Assembly (NCBI RefSeq): GCF_026004115.1
Contig: NZ_BPIM01000001.1
Location: 2,770,501 to 2,834,500, forward strand
Source of the DNA: Meiothermus sp.
Lineage (GTDB): Bacteria; Deinococcota; Deinococci; Deinococcales; Thermaceae
DNA length: 64,000 nucleotides
Direction: 5' to 3'
Numbering within the stretch: position 1 is the stretch's first letter; each line of letters begins with the position of its first letter. Below, piece by piece: positions 47,265-55,625 of the stretch. Position numbers and translations under genes: made by a program. Under the pieces are notes generated by a model that searched no databases, was not told the DNA's origin, and was given only the letters and a program-made list of their open reading frames with translations.

Positions 47265-48641
47265 ATGGCACATGCTGTGGTGATTTTGGCAGCGGGCCTG
47301 GGAACCCGCATGAAGTCCAAACTGCCCAAAGTTCTGCACCCCTTGCTGGGAAAACCCCTGGTTGGCTACTGCATTGATACAGCGTTTGCCAGCGGCGCCG
47401 AAAAGGTGGTGGTGGTCATCGGCCATGGGGCCGAGCAGGTGCGTCAAACCTTTGAGGGCTACCCCAACCTGAGCTTCGTGGTGCAGGAGCAACAACTGGG
47501 CACGGCCCACGCCCTGGCCCAGGCTCAGCCTGTGCTGGCTGGCTTCCAGGGCCCCGTTGTGGTAACTCAGGGCGATACCCCTCTCACCCGGGTCGAGACC
47601 CTTACGGGGTTGGTGGCTGCCATGCAGGCCGAGGGGGCCGGGATGGCCCTGCTCACCATGTGGCTCGACGACCCCACCGGTTACGGGCGCATCCTTCGAG
47701 ACGAACAGGGCCAAATTCTGGGCAATGTGGAGCAAAAGGATGCCACCTCTGAGCAGAGGGCCATTCAGGAGATCAACCCCGGGGTCTACTGTTTTGACCC
47801 CAGCCTGTGGGAAAAACTAAAGCAGGTTGGGAATCAAAATGCTGCTGGCGAATACTACCTCCCCGACCTGATTCGTATTTACCGCGAGGCGGGTCAGAAG
47901 GTTGCATCGGTAGAGTCTAAGGACACGGGTGAGCTGCTGGGGGTGAACTCCCGCGCCCAACTGGCCGAAGTGGAAAGGGTGTTGCTCCAGCGCCTGCGGG
48001 CCGACTGGATGAACCGCGGGGTGCGGATGATTCAGCCCGAGACCATCTACATAGAGCCCAGCGTGGAGCTGGCGCCCGACGTAACCCTGTGGCCGGGGGT
48101 GATTCTGCGGGGCCAAACCCGACTGGGCGAGGGGGTAGAGGTCGGGGCCTATGCTGTGCTCACCGATACGGTGGTGGAAGCCGGAGGCAAGATTAAGTCG
48201 CATACGGTTTGCGACGAGGCCTATGTCTCGAGCGGGGCCGATGTCGGGCCGTTTGCCCGCCTGCGGCCCAGGGTCTACCTGGAAGAGGGGGCCCACGTGG
48301 GCAACTTTGTCGAACTAAAAAATGCCCGCCTGGGTAAGCGGGCCAAAGCCGGGCACCTGGCCTACCTGGGCGACGCTGAGGTGGGGGAGGAGTCCAACAT
48401 TGGTGCTGGGGTGATTACCGCCAACTACGATGGCCAGCGCAAACACAAAACCACCATCGGTAAGCGGGTGTTTGTGGGCTCCAACAGCGTCTTGATTGCT
48501 CCCGTAACACTGGCTGACGGATCGTTTATTGCCGGAGGCAGTGGCATCAACCAAGACGTACCCGAGGGCGCACTGGCCATTGCCCGTGAGCGCCAGCGAA
48601 ACATTGAGGGTTACATGAAACGCAAACGGGGAGAGGGTTGA
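47265..48641 (+). CDS. glmU: Bifunctional N-acetylglucosamine-1-phosphate uridyltransferase/acetyltransferase
   Basis: Makes UDP-N-acetylglucosamine for the cell wall. It has 458 residues. The N-terminal uridyltransferase has LAAGLGTRMKSKLPKVLHPL and TQGDTPL. The C-terminal left-handed beta helix has the hexapeptide turns and the acetyl-CoA site (GVITANYDGQRKHKT). A -10 box TACAAT (47250-47255) lies nine bases before the ATG, with GGAG between. Confidence 0.96.
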   Translation: MAHAVVILAAGLGTRMKSKLPKVLHPLLGKPLVGYCIDTAFASGAEKVVVVIGHGAEQVRQTFEGYPNLSFVVQEQQLGTAHALAQAQPVLAGFQGPVVVTQGDTPLTRVETLTGLVAAMQAEGAGMALLTMWLDDPTGYGRILRDEQGQILGNVEQKDATSEQRAIQEINPGVYCFDPSLWEKLKQVGNQNAAGEYYLPDLIRIYREAGQKVASVESKDTGELLGVNSRAQLAEVERVLLQRLRADWMNRGVRMIQPETIYIEPSVELAPDVTLWPGVILRGQTRLGEGVEVGAYAVLTDTVVEAGGKIKSHTVCDEAYVSSGADVGPFARLRPRVYLEEGAHVGNFVELKNARLGKRAKAGHLAYLGDAEVGEESNIGAGVITANYDGQRKHKTTIGKRVFVGSNSVLIAPVTLADGSFIAGGSGINQDVPEGALAIARERQRNIEGYMKRKRGEG

Positions 48642-48774
48642 GGTACCCCATGATCTCCTTGGGTTCCAGAAACTTTTTGGTAGACCCCTTATTTTTTACG
48701 CTTTTTTGATGCAGGGTAGATAACCTTTCAGATGAAATTCAACCAACGGAGTAAACTAAGGTTGGGAGTGAGCT

Positions 48775-49029
48775 ATGAACCTGGGAATGACGGAAATTTT
48801 GATTATCTTGCTGATCGCCTTGCTGCTGTTTGGCCCGCGCAAGCTGCCCGAGCTGGGGCGCAGCCTTGGGCAGAGCATCCGTGAGTTCCAGCGAGGCGCC
48901 AAGAGCATCCGTGAGGAGTTTGAAAAAGCCGCCGACGTGAAGGAGTTCAAAGAAATCAAGGAAGAAATCAGCAAGCCTCTGGAGGAGATCAAGAAACCCC
49001 TCGAGGCCAGGGAAGAGCCTAAATCCTGA
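48775..49029 (+). CDS. tatA: Twin-arginine translocase subunit TatA
   Basis: An 84-residue protein with one N-terminal membrane helix (about 5-21). The conserved FGPRKLPELGRSLGQSIREF amphipathic helix follows, then a charged tail. It forms the protein-conducting part of the Tat system with TatC, encoded 11 bases downstream. The ribosome site is GGGAGTGAG. No TatB-like second copy is in the window. Confidence 0.95.
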   Translation: MNLGMTEILIILLIALLLFGPRKLPELGRSLGQSIREFQRGAKSIREEFEKAADVKEFKEIKEEISKPLEEIKKPLEAREEPKS

Positions 49030-49040
49030 AGGGGACTGCC

Positions 49041-49793
49041 ATGCGTGAAGCCCCTTTGATGGAACACCTGGAGGAACTGCGAAACCGCCTGATCTGGGCC
49101 ATTGTGGCCTGGGCCGTGATGACAGCGGTGGCTTTTACCTTTCGGGTACAGATCCTGGAGGCCTTGCGGCGCCCACTGGATGCCTACAATGCAAGCGCTT
49201 CGCTCAAAGCCGAGCTTATCGTCTTGAACATTACCGAGCCCTTCCTAACAGCTTTCAAAGTGGCGGCTTTTGGTGGTTTGGCATTGGCCCTGCCCTTTAT
49301 CGTTTACCAGATCTGGGCCTTTATTGCGCCTGGTTTATACGCGCACGAGCGCAGGCTGGCGGTTCCCTTCATTTTGGGCGCGGGTTTTAGCTTTGCCCTG
49401 GGGGCTGTGTTTGCCTACTTTGTGCTCCTGCCCTTTGCCGTGCCTTTTTTGCTGGGCTTTTTGGGGGATGTGGTCACACCCCAAATCTCCATCGGGATGT
49501 ACATGGGTCAGGTGGTTACGTTCCTGGCCTTAATGGGCATTCTTTTCGAGATGCCGGTGGTGAGCTACTTGCTAGCCCGTCTGGGATTTCTTACCAGCCG
49601 CTTTCTGGTGAGCAACTGGCGCATTGCGGTGGTGCTTCTCGTTACCCTGGCAGCCCTCATTACACCTACGGTGGATGTGGTCAACCTTAGCCTGGTTTCC
49701 ATCCCCCTGATGGTGCTCTACGGTTTTTCGATTCTGCTGGTCAAGTGGGCCGAGCGAGGGCGCCCCAAAGAGGTTGAAGCTGGTGCCGTTTAG
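49041..49793 (+). CDS. tatC: Twin-arginine translocase subunit TatC
   Basis: A 250-residue membrane protein with six helices that recognises twin-arginine signal peptides. It starts with EHLEELRNRLIWAIVAW. Conserved residues appear in NITEPFLTAFKVAAFGG, FIAPGLYAHERR and EMPVVSYLLARLG. GAAGGGGA precedes the ATG. Confidence 0.96.
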   Translation: MREAPLMEHLEELRNRLIWAIVAWAVMTAVAFTFRVQILEALRRPLDAYNASASLKAELIVLNITEPFLTAFKVAAFGGLALALPFIVYQIWAFIAPGLYAHERRLAVPFILGAGFSFALGAVFAYFVLLPFAVPFLLGFLGDVVTPQISIGMYMGQVVTFLALMGILFEMPVVSYLLARLGFLTSRFLVSNWRIAVVLLVTLAALITPTVDVVNLSLVSIPLMVLYGFSILLVKWAERGRPKEVEAGAV

Positions 49794-49882
49794 CACTGGT
49801 TTTGGGTTGCTATAGTCGAACATACATAAGGTCTTCAGGACAGGACTTTTCTGGAGGCTTGCCTCAGTCCGTACAGAAGGGC

Positions 49883-49911
49883 TTGCCTCAAAACGTTCAG
49901 CTTGGTATACC
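49883..49911 (+). promoter_or_regulatory. Promoter of the aroG-type gene
   Basis: TTGCCT (49883-49888), 17-base spacer, TATACC (49906-49911). The ATG at 49921 is nine bases after the -10 box, so the mRNA is likely leaderless. Confidence 0.6.
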
Positions 49912-49920
49912 ATTGGGTTC

Positions 49921-51001
49921 ATGGATCAGCGCATTCTAGACCTGCGTAAGGAAGTAGACCAGATCAACCGCGAACTGCTCAGACTGCTTTCCGAGCGGGG
50001 CAAGCTGGTGAGCGAGATTGGGCGGGTACAGACCGAGCTGGGGCTGGCCCATTACGACCCCAAGCGCGAAGATGAAATGTTGGCCTACCTCACCCTGGAA
50101 AACCCCGGCCCCTACCCTGCCGAGACCATTAAGCGGCTGTTTAAGGAAATCTTCAAAGCCTCGCTGGACTTAGAAGAGCAGCAGGACAAGCAGAAATTCC
50201 TCTATTCACGGCAGGTCAAGCCCGAGGACACCGCCGTAAAGGTGGGGGATGTGGTTTTTGGGCAAGGTAAGGTGTTGGTAGCCGGGCCTTGTTCCATCGA
50301 ATCGGAAGAGCAGATGTTGACTACCGCCAGGTTCCTGGCCAGCCATGGCATCAAGGTACTGCGGGGAGGCGCCTATAAACCCCGTACTTCCCCTTATGGC
50401 TTCCAGGGGATGGGAGAGCCCGCCCTGAAGCTGGGCCGGCAGGCGGCCGATGCCAACGGCATGGTGTTTGTGACGGAGGTCATGGATACCCGCGATGTGG
50501 AGGTGGTCGCCGCAGTATGCCGATATTCTGCAGGTGGGCACCCGCAACGCCCAGAATTTCGCCTTGCTGCGTGAGGTGGGCAAGGCCAACAAGCCGGTTT
50601 TGCTCAAACGTGGTTTTGCCCAGACCATCGAAGAGTGGTTCTACAGCGCTGAATACATCCTCTCGCAGGGCAATGCCGAGGTGATTTTGTGTGAGCGAGG
50701 CATCCGCACCTACGAAAAATGGACCCGCAACACACTTGACCTGTCGGCGGCCATCCTGGCCAAACAGCTAACCCATCTGCCGGTGATTGTGGATGTGACC
50801 CATGCCGCAGGGCGACGCGACCTGCTGGCCCCGCTGGCCAGGGCCGCTCTGGCGGCTGGTCTGGATGGGGTACACGTCGAGGTGCACCCCAACCCCAAGG
50901 TGGCTCTTTCCGACAGCGAGCAGCAGCTCGACTTTGACCAGTTCGAGCAGTTCATGAAGGCCATCGAAGATCTGATGCCGAAAGAGACCTCGAGGGTCTA
51001 G
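49921..51001 (+). pseudogene. Chorismate mutase-DAHP synthase, interrupted by a +1 frameshift
   Basis: First enzyme of the shikimate pathway, with an N-terminal AroQ chorismate mutase (about 1-85) and a C-terminal DAHP synthase of the KDPG-aldolase-like type. The first frame carries RILDLRKEVDQINRELLRLL, VLVAGPCSIESEEQ and RGGAYKPRTSPYGFQG and reads to 50574. At about 50503-50512 (GTCGCCGCAGTATGCC) it leaves the family pattern. The +1 frame then continues with [22 protein letters not shown] and [10 protein letters not shown] to the stop at 51001. The span of 1081 bases is one base over 360 codons, so a single inserted base is the cause. It may be a sequencing error or a real loss. Confidence 0.9.
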
Positions 51002-51065
51002 CGCACTCTGCAAATGTCAGTTTCTTCCCTGGCCCCTAACGCCCATACCCTGTACCCTATTAGCT

Positions 51066-52037
51066 GTGGGACTTTTTGACAATTTAGTAGGGGCTTTCCT
51101 CAAACTAACCGACCCGACGCCGGAATACACCGGGCCGCGCTGCTTGCTCGAGCGCAACAGCGTAGGCGGATGTGACAAGTGCCAGCAGGTCTGCCCGCAT
51201 CAGGCCATCAACCTGCAAAGTTTTACCGTTGAAATTGACGAGGTGAAGTGCACAAGCTGCGGGCTTTGCACCGCTGTTTGCCCGGGTCTGGCGCTGGAGT
51301 TCCCGCTTGGCCCCATTCAGGAGAAGCTACACCGGGGGCGGGGTCAGCTCCGCTGCTCCAAAGCGCCTGGGGCTGGCGATGAGACTCACTGTTTAGGACA
51401 GCTCACGCCAGGGGTTCTGGCCGAAGCGGGTTCCCGTTATGGCCCGCTTACCTTAGCTCATGGGGACTGCGCGAACTGCAAAATCGGGGGCCCTACCATA
51501 CCCGAGCGGGTAGGGTGGGCAGTGGAGGAGGGGAAAAAGTATTTCCCAGGGCTCGAGGTGCATATACAGCAGGATGCGCTGCGTGGGGCGGAGGTGGGGC
51601 GCCGGGAGTTTTTTGGGGCCATGTTTGGTGGGGCCAAGCGTTCTGCTGCCGAGCTGGTGCCCAACCTGCCTTTGCCAGAGGAGCCCTACGAAGATAAGCG
51701 CTCCGAACTCCCTCCAGAGCTGCGCTTGCGCAAGGTGGCAGCTTATCGGGCCCAGGAGGTACAGTGGCCTCGTATCACTGTGGCTGAAGGGTGCACACTG
51801 TGCCCGGTCTGTACCAACGTGTGCCCTACCAAGGCGGTTGAACGCGAGCGCGATACGGTAGAGGGCTTGAGCGAAGAGTACGTCTTGAAGCTGAATGTGT
51901 CGGCCTGTACAGGTTGTGGGGCTTGTGTGGAGAGCTGCCCTCCGCAGGTCATCTCACTGGTGGAAGCCACCCGAGCGGAAGTGTTGGGGGGGCCGCTCGA
52001 GCTCTACCGGGGTACGCCTCCCTGGTACGACCTTTAG
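51066..52037 (+). CDS. Multi-cluster 4Fe-4S ferredoxin-like protein
   Basis: An iron-sulfur protein of 323 residues. The N-terminal half has CDKCQQVCP and CTSCGLCTAVCPG (two 4Fe-4S sets). The middle has isolated cysteines (CSKAP, THCLG and CANCKIG). The C-terminal half has CTLCPVCTNVCP and CTGCGACVESCPP (two more sets). It is probably an electron carrier or a small subunit of an oxidoreductase, but no partner enzyme is near. The GTG at 51066 lies seven bases after a -10 box TACCCT (51053-51058). Confidence 0.8.
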   Translation: MGLFDNLVGAFLKLTDPTPEYTGPRCLLERNSVGGCDKCQQVCPHQAINLQSFTVEIDEVKCTSCGLCTAVCPGLALEFPLGPIQEKLHRGRGQLRCSKAPGAGDETHCLGQLTPGVLAEAGSRYGPLTLAHGDCANCKIGGPTIPERVGWAVEEGKKYFPGLEVHIQQDALRGAEVGRREFFGAMFGGAKRSAAELVPNLPLPEEPYEDKRSELPPELRLRKVAAYRAQEVQWPRITVAEGCTLCPVCTNVCPTKAVERERDTVEGLSEEYVLKLNVSACTGCGACVESCPPQVISLVEATRAEVLGGPLELYRGTPPWYDL

Positions 52038-52208
52038 ATGCCTAAAGCTGCACTGGGTGCGGGTAAAGATGCCTTTAAAGTACAACATTGACTCTCTAGT
52101 GGCTCAGGTAACCAGGAAATCCGGTATGCACGACGATCCCTCTAAATGACCCGCACATTGCAACAATGAGCAATCAACGTGCGTTCAAAATATGCCGCAT
52201 AACAAGTT

Positions 52209-52373
52209 ATACCGGATGCAAAAAGATAATTATCCAAACCAAAGTCCCCCAGAGGCTATCTTTTTGAATCCCAGAGCACTCCCTTCCAAGGGGCGGTATC
52301 GCCCTCCGCTACGCGGATAACTTCGGCCCTGTTAGTTTGCCGCATCCGGTGCCGAACTAACCGAATCTGGTAT
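52209..52373 (-). repeat. Dispersed two-hairpin repeat, copy 7 (inverted)
   Basis: The plus-strand start ATACCGGATGC and end GAATCTGGTAT are the terminal repeats. The right arms GGATGCAAAAAGATA and TATCTTTTTGAATCC and the module TCCGCTACGCGGATAACTT are present. It lies between the ferredoxin-like gene and tRNA-Gln. Confidence 0.87.
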
Positions 52374-52485
52374 AACAGCAGTGACCAAAGGTTTGACACA
52401 TCGCGGCCAGACCCCTAAAATACCGTTTGCTGTCCTGTGGGTTTCGCACCTCATAGGTGGGGGAACCGTTCTGGCCGCTCCGTGC

Positions 52486-52559
52486 TGGGGCATCGTCTAA
52501 TGGCAGGACAACGGTCTTTGGAACCGTCGGTCGTGGTTCGAGTCCACGTGCCCCAGCCA
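52486..52559 (+). tRNA. tRNA-Gln (anticodon TTG)
   Basis: Acceptor TGGGGCA paired to TGCCCCA, anticodon stem ACGGT/ACCGT with loop CTTTGGA (anticodon TTG), T loop GTTCGAGTC, CCA encoded. It is followed directly by a terminator. Confidence 0.96.
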
Positions 52560-52561
52560 TC

Positions 52562-52592
52562 AAACCCTCCGAGCCGTGTTCGGAGGGTTTTT
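52562..52592 (+). terminator. Intrinsic terminator after tRNA-Gln
   Basis: AACCCTCCGA (52563-52572) pairs with TCGGAGGGTT (52580-52589), followed by a T-run. Confidence 0.88.
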
Positions 52593-52662
52593 GCTGTCTG
52601 GCTTGGCCAGTGTGACATATGGGCGTTACCCTGGCTCCTGGTCTGCTACTATCATGGAATAT

Positions 52663-53055
52663 ATGGCGGAAGCTGTGCAAAGTGACAAAGTTTTGGTAGT
52701 TACCTCGAGCCCGACCCTGCGGGCCTTGCTCGAGCTGGTTATTGAGGAGCAGGGCGTTGAGGCCCAGTTTTATGAGAAAGCCCAGGAGGGTCTGGATTTC
52801 CTCAAAGCGCATACACCCCGGGCGATTGTACTGGATGATGGAATTGAAATTGACCCCTTTTCTATTGCTTCCCGCCTGAAAATGAGCCGCCGCCTGCGGG
52901 AAGTGCCTGTGGTGCTTTTCATTGGCGATAGCGATGATCGTACCAAGCTTACTGCCGAATTTGCTCGTGTAGAGCATGTTCTCTCCAAGCCGGTGGATCG
53001 CAAGGCTCTTTCCAGCATCCTGCGCAACCTTCCCCAGCAACAGCCCAGCGTGTAG
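52663..53055 (+). CDS. Stand-alone receiver domain protein
   Basis: About 130 residues with the CheY-like receiver pattern: KVLVVTSSPTLRALLELVIE, the phospho-acceptor region IVLDDGI, VVLFIGDS and HVLSKPVD with the conserved Lys. No output domain and no kinase gene are near. The start is unsure: ATG 52663 is ten bases after TACTAT (52647-52652), and an in-frame ATG at 52654 is closer to it. Confidence 0.75.
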   Translation: MAEAVQSDKVLVVTSSPTLRALLELVIEEQGVEAQFYEKAQEGLDFLKAHTPRAIVLDDGIEIDPFSIASRLKMSRRLREVPVVLFIGDSDDRTKLTAEFARVEHVLSKPVDRKALSSILRNLPQQQPSV

Positions 53056-53218
53056 CCGAAGCCTTACCCAGTTGCCGATGGAATAGCCCAAGCAAATAGC
53101 GGCCTCCGAAATGACCCATCGAATCTCGTCTGGGCAATATCCCAGGGAAGGGCCTGGTTACCATTGGGCAGAATCGGTATTACAAACACTCTAATCTGCG
53201 ACTGCTACACTAACTCCC

Positions 53219-55450
53219 GTGCGTAGATTGCTCCAGATTGTGCGGGTTGTGTTAATGGCCGGTTTTTTGGGGGCAGCGGGAGCTGCAGGGTATGTGGCCT
53301 GGCTGCTGCTGCGCGATCTGCCCAGCCTCGAGACCCTCGACGACCTGCGGTTTACCGCAACCTCGACCTTTTATACCCGCGATGGCATTCCCATTGCCGA
53401 CCTGGCCTCGGTGGAGGATGGACGGGCCATTGCCCGGCAACTGGTGCGTTTGAGCGAGGTTTCGCCTGCGGCGGCCGTCGCGGTGGTGGTCTCGGAGGAT
53501 CAGCGCTTTTTCAAGCACTACGGCATCGACCTCATCCGCCTGTTTGGGGGCCTGTACTATTCCTTGCGCGGCGACCTGCAGGGGGGCTCGACCATTACCA
53601 CCCAGGTAGTCAAAAATACTTTGCTGCGCGACCTGGCTTTTGAACGCCGAAGCATTAGCGGCCTCGAGCGCAAACTCAAGGAATTTCCTCTGGCCATCCA
53701 GATTGAGCGGCGCTACTCCAAAGAGGAAATCCTGGAGATGTACCTCAATGTGGTGCCCTGGGGGGGGAACGCTCAGGGCATTTGGGCAGCCGCTCAAGCC
53801 TACTTTGGCAAGGAACCCTCCGAGCTCAACCTGGCCGAAGGGGCCTATCTGGCCATATTGTTACCCGCGCCCAACCCCCGCTACCTGGACTACCCCTCCA
53901 CCCGGCGTCGCATGAAGTTTTTGCTTGAAAATATGGTGACAGAAGGTTGGGTCAGCCAGGCCGACGCCGACGCGGCCTGGCGCTACAAGCTGGTGCCCAA
54001 GGGTTGGGAAGCAGCCTACGACGACAGTGGCAACCTTAAGAGCGCCAAACTCATAGACCCCAGTGTGCGCATTGTGCCGGAGCGCAATGTGCGCTTGGCG
54101 CCCTATTTCGTATATGAAGTACAGCGCTACCTGAAGGAAAAGATTGGCTCTGACAAGCTGCGTGATCAGGGGGGGCTGCGCATCATCACCACGCTCGACC
54201 TGAAGATGCAGACCGCCGCCGAAAAGGCCGTAGTGGGCCGCCGCCTGCCCGACCAGGCCCAGTTGGCGATGGTGGGCCTCGAGCCCAACTCGGGCGAGGT
54301 GCTGGCCATGGTGGGGGCCCGTCCTGGTACGGAAGGTGAGTTCAACCGGGCGAGCCAGGCCTGGCGAAGTCCTGGATCGGCTATCAAGCCCTTTACCTAC
54401 GGCGTGGCCCTGGAAGCAGGCTGGACCCAGGCTACTACCGTGCTAGATGCCCCCATAGAATACCCTACCCCGCGGGGGGTGTGGCGACCCAAGAACTTTG
54501 ATGGGAAGTTCTTGAATCGTCCGGTCAGCCTCCGCTATGCCCTGGATCGCTCCCTAAACCTACCGGCCATTCGCACCGCCGAGGCTATTGGGGTGCAGCG
54601 CTTGGGGGATAAGCTGCGGGCTGCCGGGTTCCGCCTGACCGGCAATATGGCCGTACTGGCCAACTCAATTGGCGGGGGTGCTGACATAACCCCTATTGGA
54701 CTGGCAGCAGCCTACGCCAGCTTTGTTAACGGGGGCTATTGGGTCGAGCCACGCCTGGTCTTGAGGGTTGAAGATAACAATGGCCGAGTAATCTATGAGC
54801 CCGAAACCAAAAAGGTACTGCTCTGGACACCGCAAGTAGCCTACCAGATTTGGGACATGCTCAAGGGCTACGTCTACGATGTCCCGCCGGGTTTCCGCAG
54901 TAGTTTGGCCGCTGAAGCCCGCATTCCAGGGCGCATTGTGGGCGGCAAGACCGGAACCAGTGACAATGCGATAGACCTGTGGTTTGCTGGCGCTACCCGG
55001 GGACTCGTGGCCACACTCTGGGTGGGCCGCGATGACCACAAGCCCCAGCGCATGGGAGGTATCGAGCCGAGCAGCTCAATGGTCAACCCCCCCATCTGGC
55101 GCGATTTTGTGGAGCAGGCCTTGCGGGGCCGCCCTACCGGCGACTTTCCTCAGCCCTCGGGGCTGGTTCTGGCCAGTTTCGATCTGCTGACCGGCAACGA
55201 CAGCTCGAGCGGAGTGGCTGCGCTCTTCCCAGCCCGCCAGGTACAACGTACCCAGGCGATTGTGCGGGACGCCCCGCCCCAGCCTACCTATATCTCGCGT
55301 CCTGGCCCGGCGGTTGCCAGTACCAATGCCTATCAAACCATCGCAGTGGACCGGGGCACCAACTGCCTGGCCTCTCCACAGACCCCTACCGAACGGGTGG
55401 TATGGCTGCAGGTACCGGATAATCGTATCAACGACTATCGGTGCAACTAG
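53219..55450 (+). CDS. Class A penicillin-binding protein
   Basis: Bifunctional murein synthase of 743 residues. An N-terminal membrane helix (about 8-30) precedes the glycosyltransferase GT51 domain with EDQRFFKHYGID and GGSTITTQ. The transpeptidase domain follows, with SPGSAIKPFTYG (active-site serine) and GGKTGTSDN. The C-terminal 100 residues are Pro- and Ser-rich, with two late cysteines (NCLASPQ and the end DYRCN). The GTG start lies seven bases after a -10 box TACACT (53206-53211). Confidence 0.94.
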   Translation: MRRLLQIVRVVLMAGFLGAAGAAGYVAWLLLRDLPSLETLDDLRFTATSTFYTRDGIPIADLASVEDGRAIARQLVRLSEVSPAAAVAVVVSEDQRFFKHYGIDLIRLFGGLYYSLRGDLQGGSTITTQVVKNTLLRDLAFERRSISGLERKLKEFPLAIQIERRYSKEEILEMYLNVVPWGGNAQGIWAAAQAYFGKEPSELNLAEGAYLAILLPAPNPRYLDYPSTRRRMKFLLENMVTEGWVSQADADAAWRYKLVPKGWEAAYDDSGNLKSAKLIDPSVRIVPERNVRLAPYFVYEVQRYLKEKIGSDKLRDQGGLRIITTLDLKMQTAAEKAVVGRRLPDQAQLAMVGLEPNSGEVLAMVGARPGTEGEFNRASQAWRSPGSAIKPFTYGVALEAGWTQATTVLDAPIEYPTPRGVWRPKNFDGKFLNRPVSLRYALDRSLNLPAIRTAEAIGVQRLGDKLRAAGFRLTGNMAVLANSIGGGADITPIGLAAAYASFVNGGYWVEPRLVLRVEDNNGRVIYEPETKKVLLWTPQVAYQIWDMLKGYVYDVPPGFRSSLAAEARIPGRIVGGKTGTSDNAIDLWFAGATRGLVATLWVGRDDHKPQRMGGIEPSSSMVNPPIWRDFVEQALRGRPTGDFPQPSGLVLASFDLLTGNDSSSGVAALFPARQVQRTQAIVRDAPPQPTYISRPGPAVASTNAYQTIAVDRGTNCLASPQTPTERVVWLQVPDNRINDYRCN

Positions 55451-55486
55451 CGCAGGGGTTTTGTAAGCTACCTACCCCTATTGCGT

Positions 55487-55515
55487 TTGACTTTTGCTGC
55501 AGTTGCATTTATTGT
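55487..55515 (+). promoter_or_regulatory. Promoter of the asd leader
   Basis: TTGACT (55487-55492), 17-base spacer, TATTGT (55510-55515). Transcription would begin at about 55521-55524, at or next to the leader-peptide ATG. Confidence 0.7.
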
Positions 55516-55523
55516 TTTTTCAG

Positions 55524-55553
55524 ATGGTTTGGTATACCACCACCACTACCTAG
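55524..55553 (+). CDS. Putative threonine leader peptide of asd
   Basis: A nine-residue frame, M-V-W-Y-T-T-T-T-T, then TAG. Five consecutive threonine codons (ACC ACC ACC ACT ACC, 55536-55550) come directly before a 12-bp hairpin and a terminator. The ATG is eight bases after the -10 box, so it would be translated leaderless, as is common in this lineage. The run of codons for an end product of the aspartate pathway, before a gene of that pathway, is the signature of a ribosome-stalling leader. Confidence 0.75.
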   Translation: MVWYTTTTT

Positions 55554-55578
55554 GCGACAGCTCGTTCGAGTTGTCGCC
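55553..55578 (+). promoter_or_regulatory. Attenuator hairpin 1:2 of the asd leader
   Basis: GGCGACAGCTCG (55553-55564), loop TT, CGAGTTGTCGCC (55567-55578): 12 pairs with one G-U. It starts at the last base of the leader-peptide stop codon, so a ribosome stalled on the threonine codons would cover its left arm. Confidence 0.8.
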
Positions 55579-55579
55579 C

Positions 55580-55606
55580 AAGCCTGCCTACCCTGGCGGG
55601 TTTTTT
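55580..55606 (+). terminator. asd: Attenuator terminator just before asd
   Basis: AAGCCTGCC (55580-55588), loop TACCCT, GGCGGG (55595-55600), six T. It lies only 20 bases before the asd ATG and after the asd promoter, so it must be read through for asd to be expressed. The right arm of hairpin 1:2 (TCGCC, 55574-55578) can instead pair with GGCGG (55595-55599). Confidence 0.85.
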
Positions 55607-55625
55607 GTTTCTCAGAGGAGATGCC

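Noticed and set aside
52069-52149. 26-residue frame after the ferredoxin-like gene
   Set aside because: Very short, with no clear ribosome site and codon use unlike neighbours.
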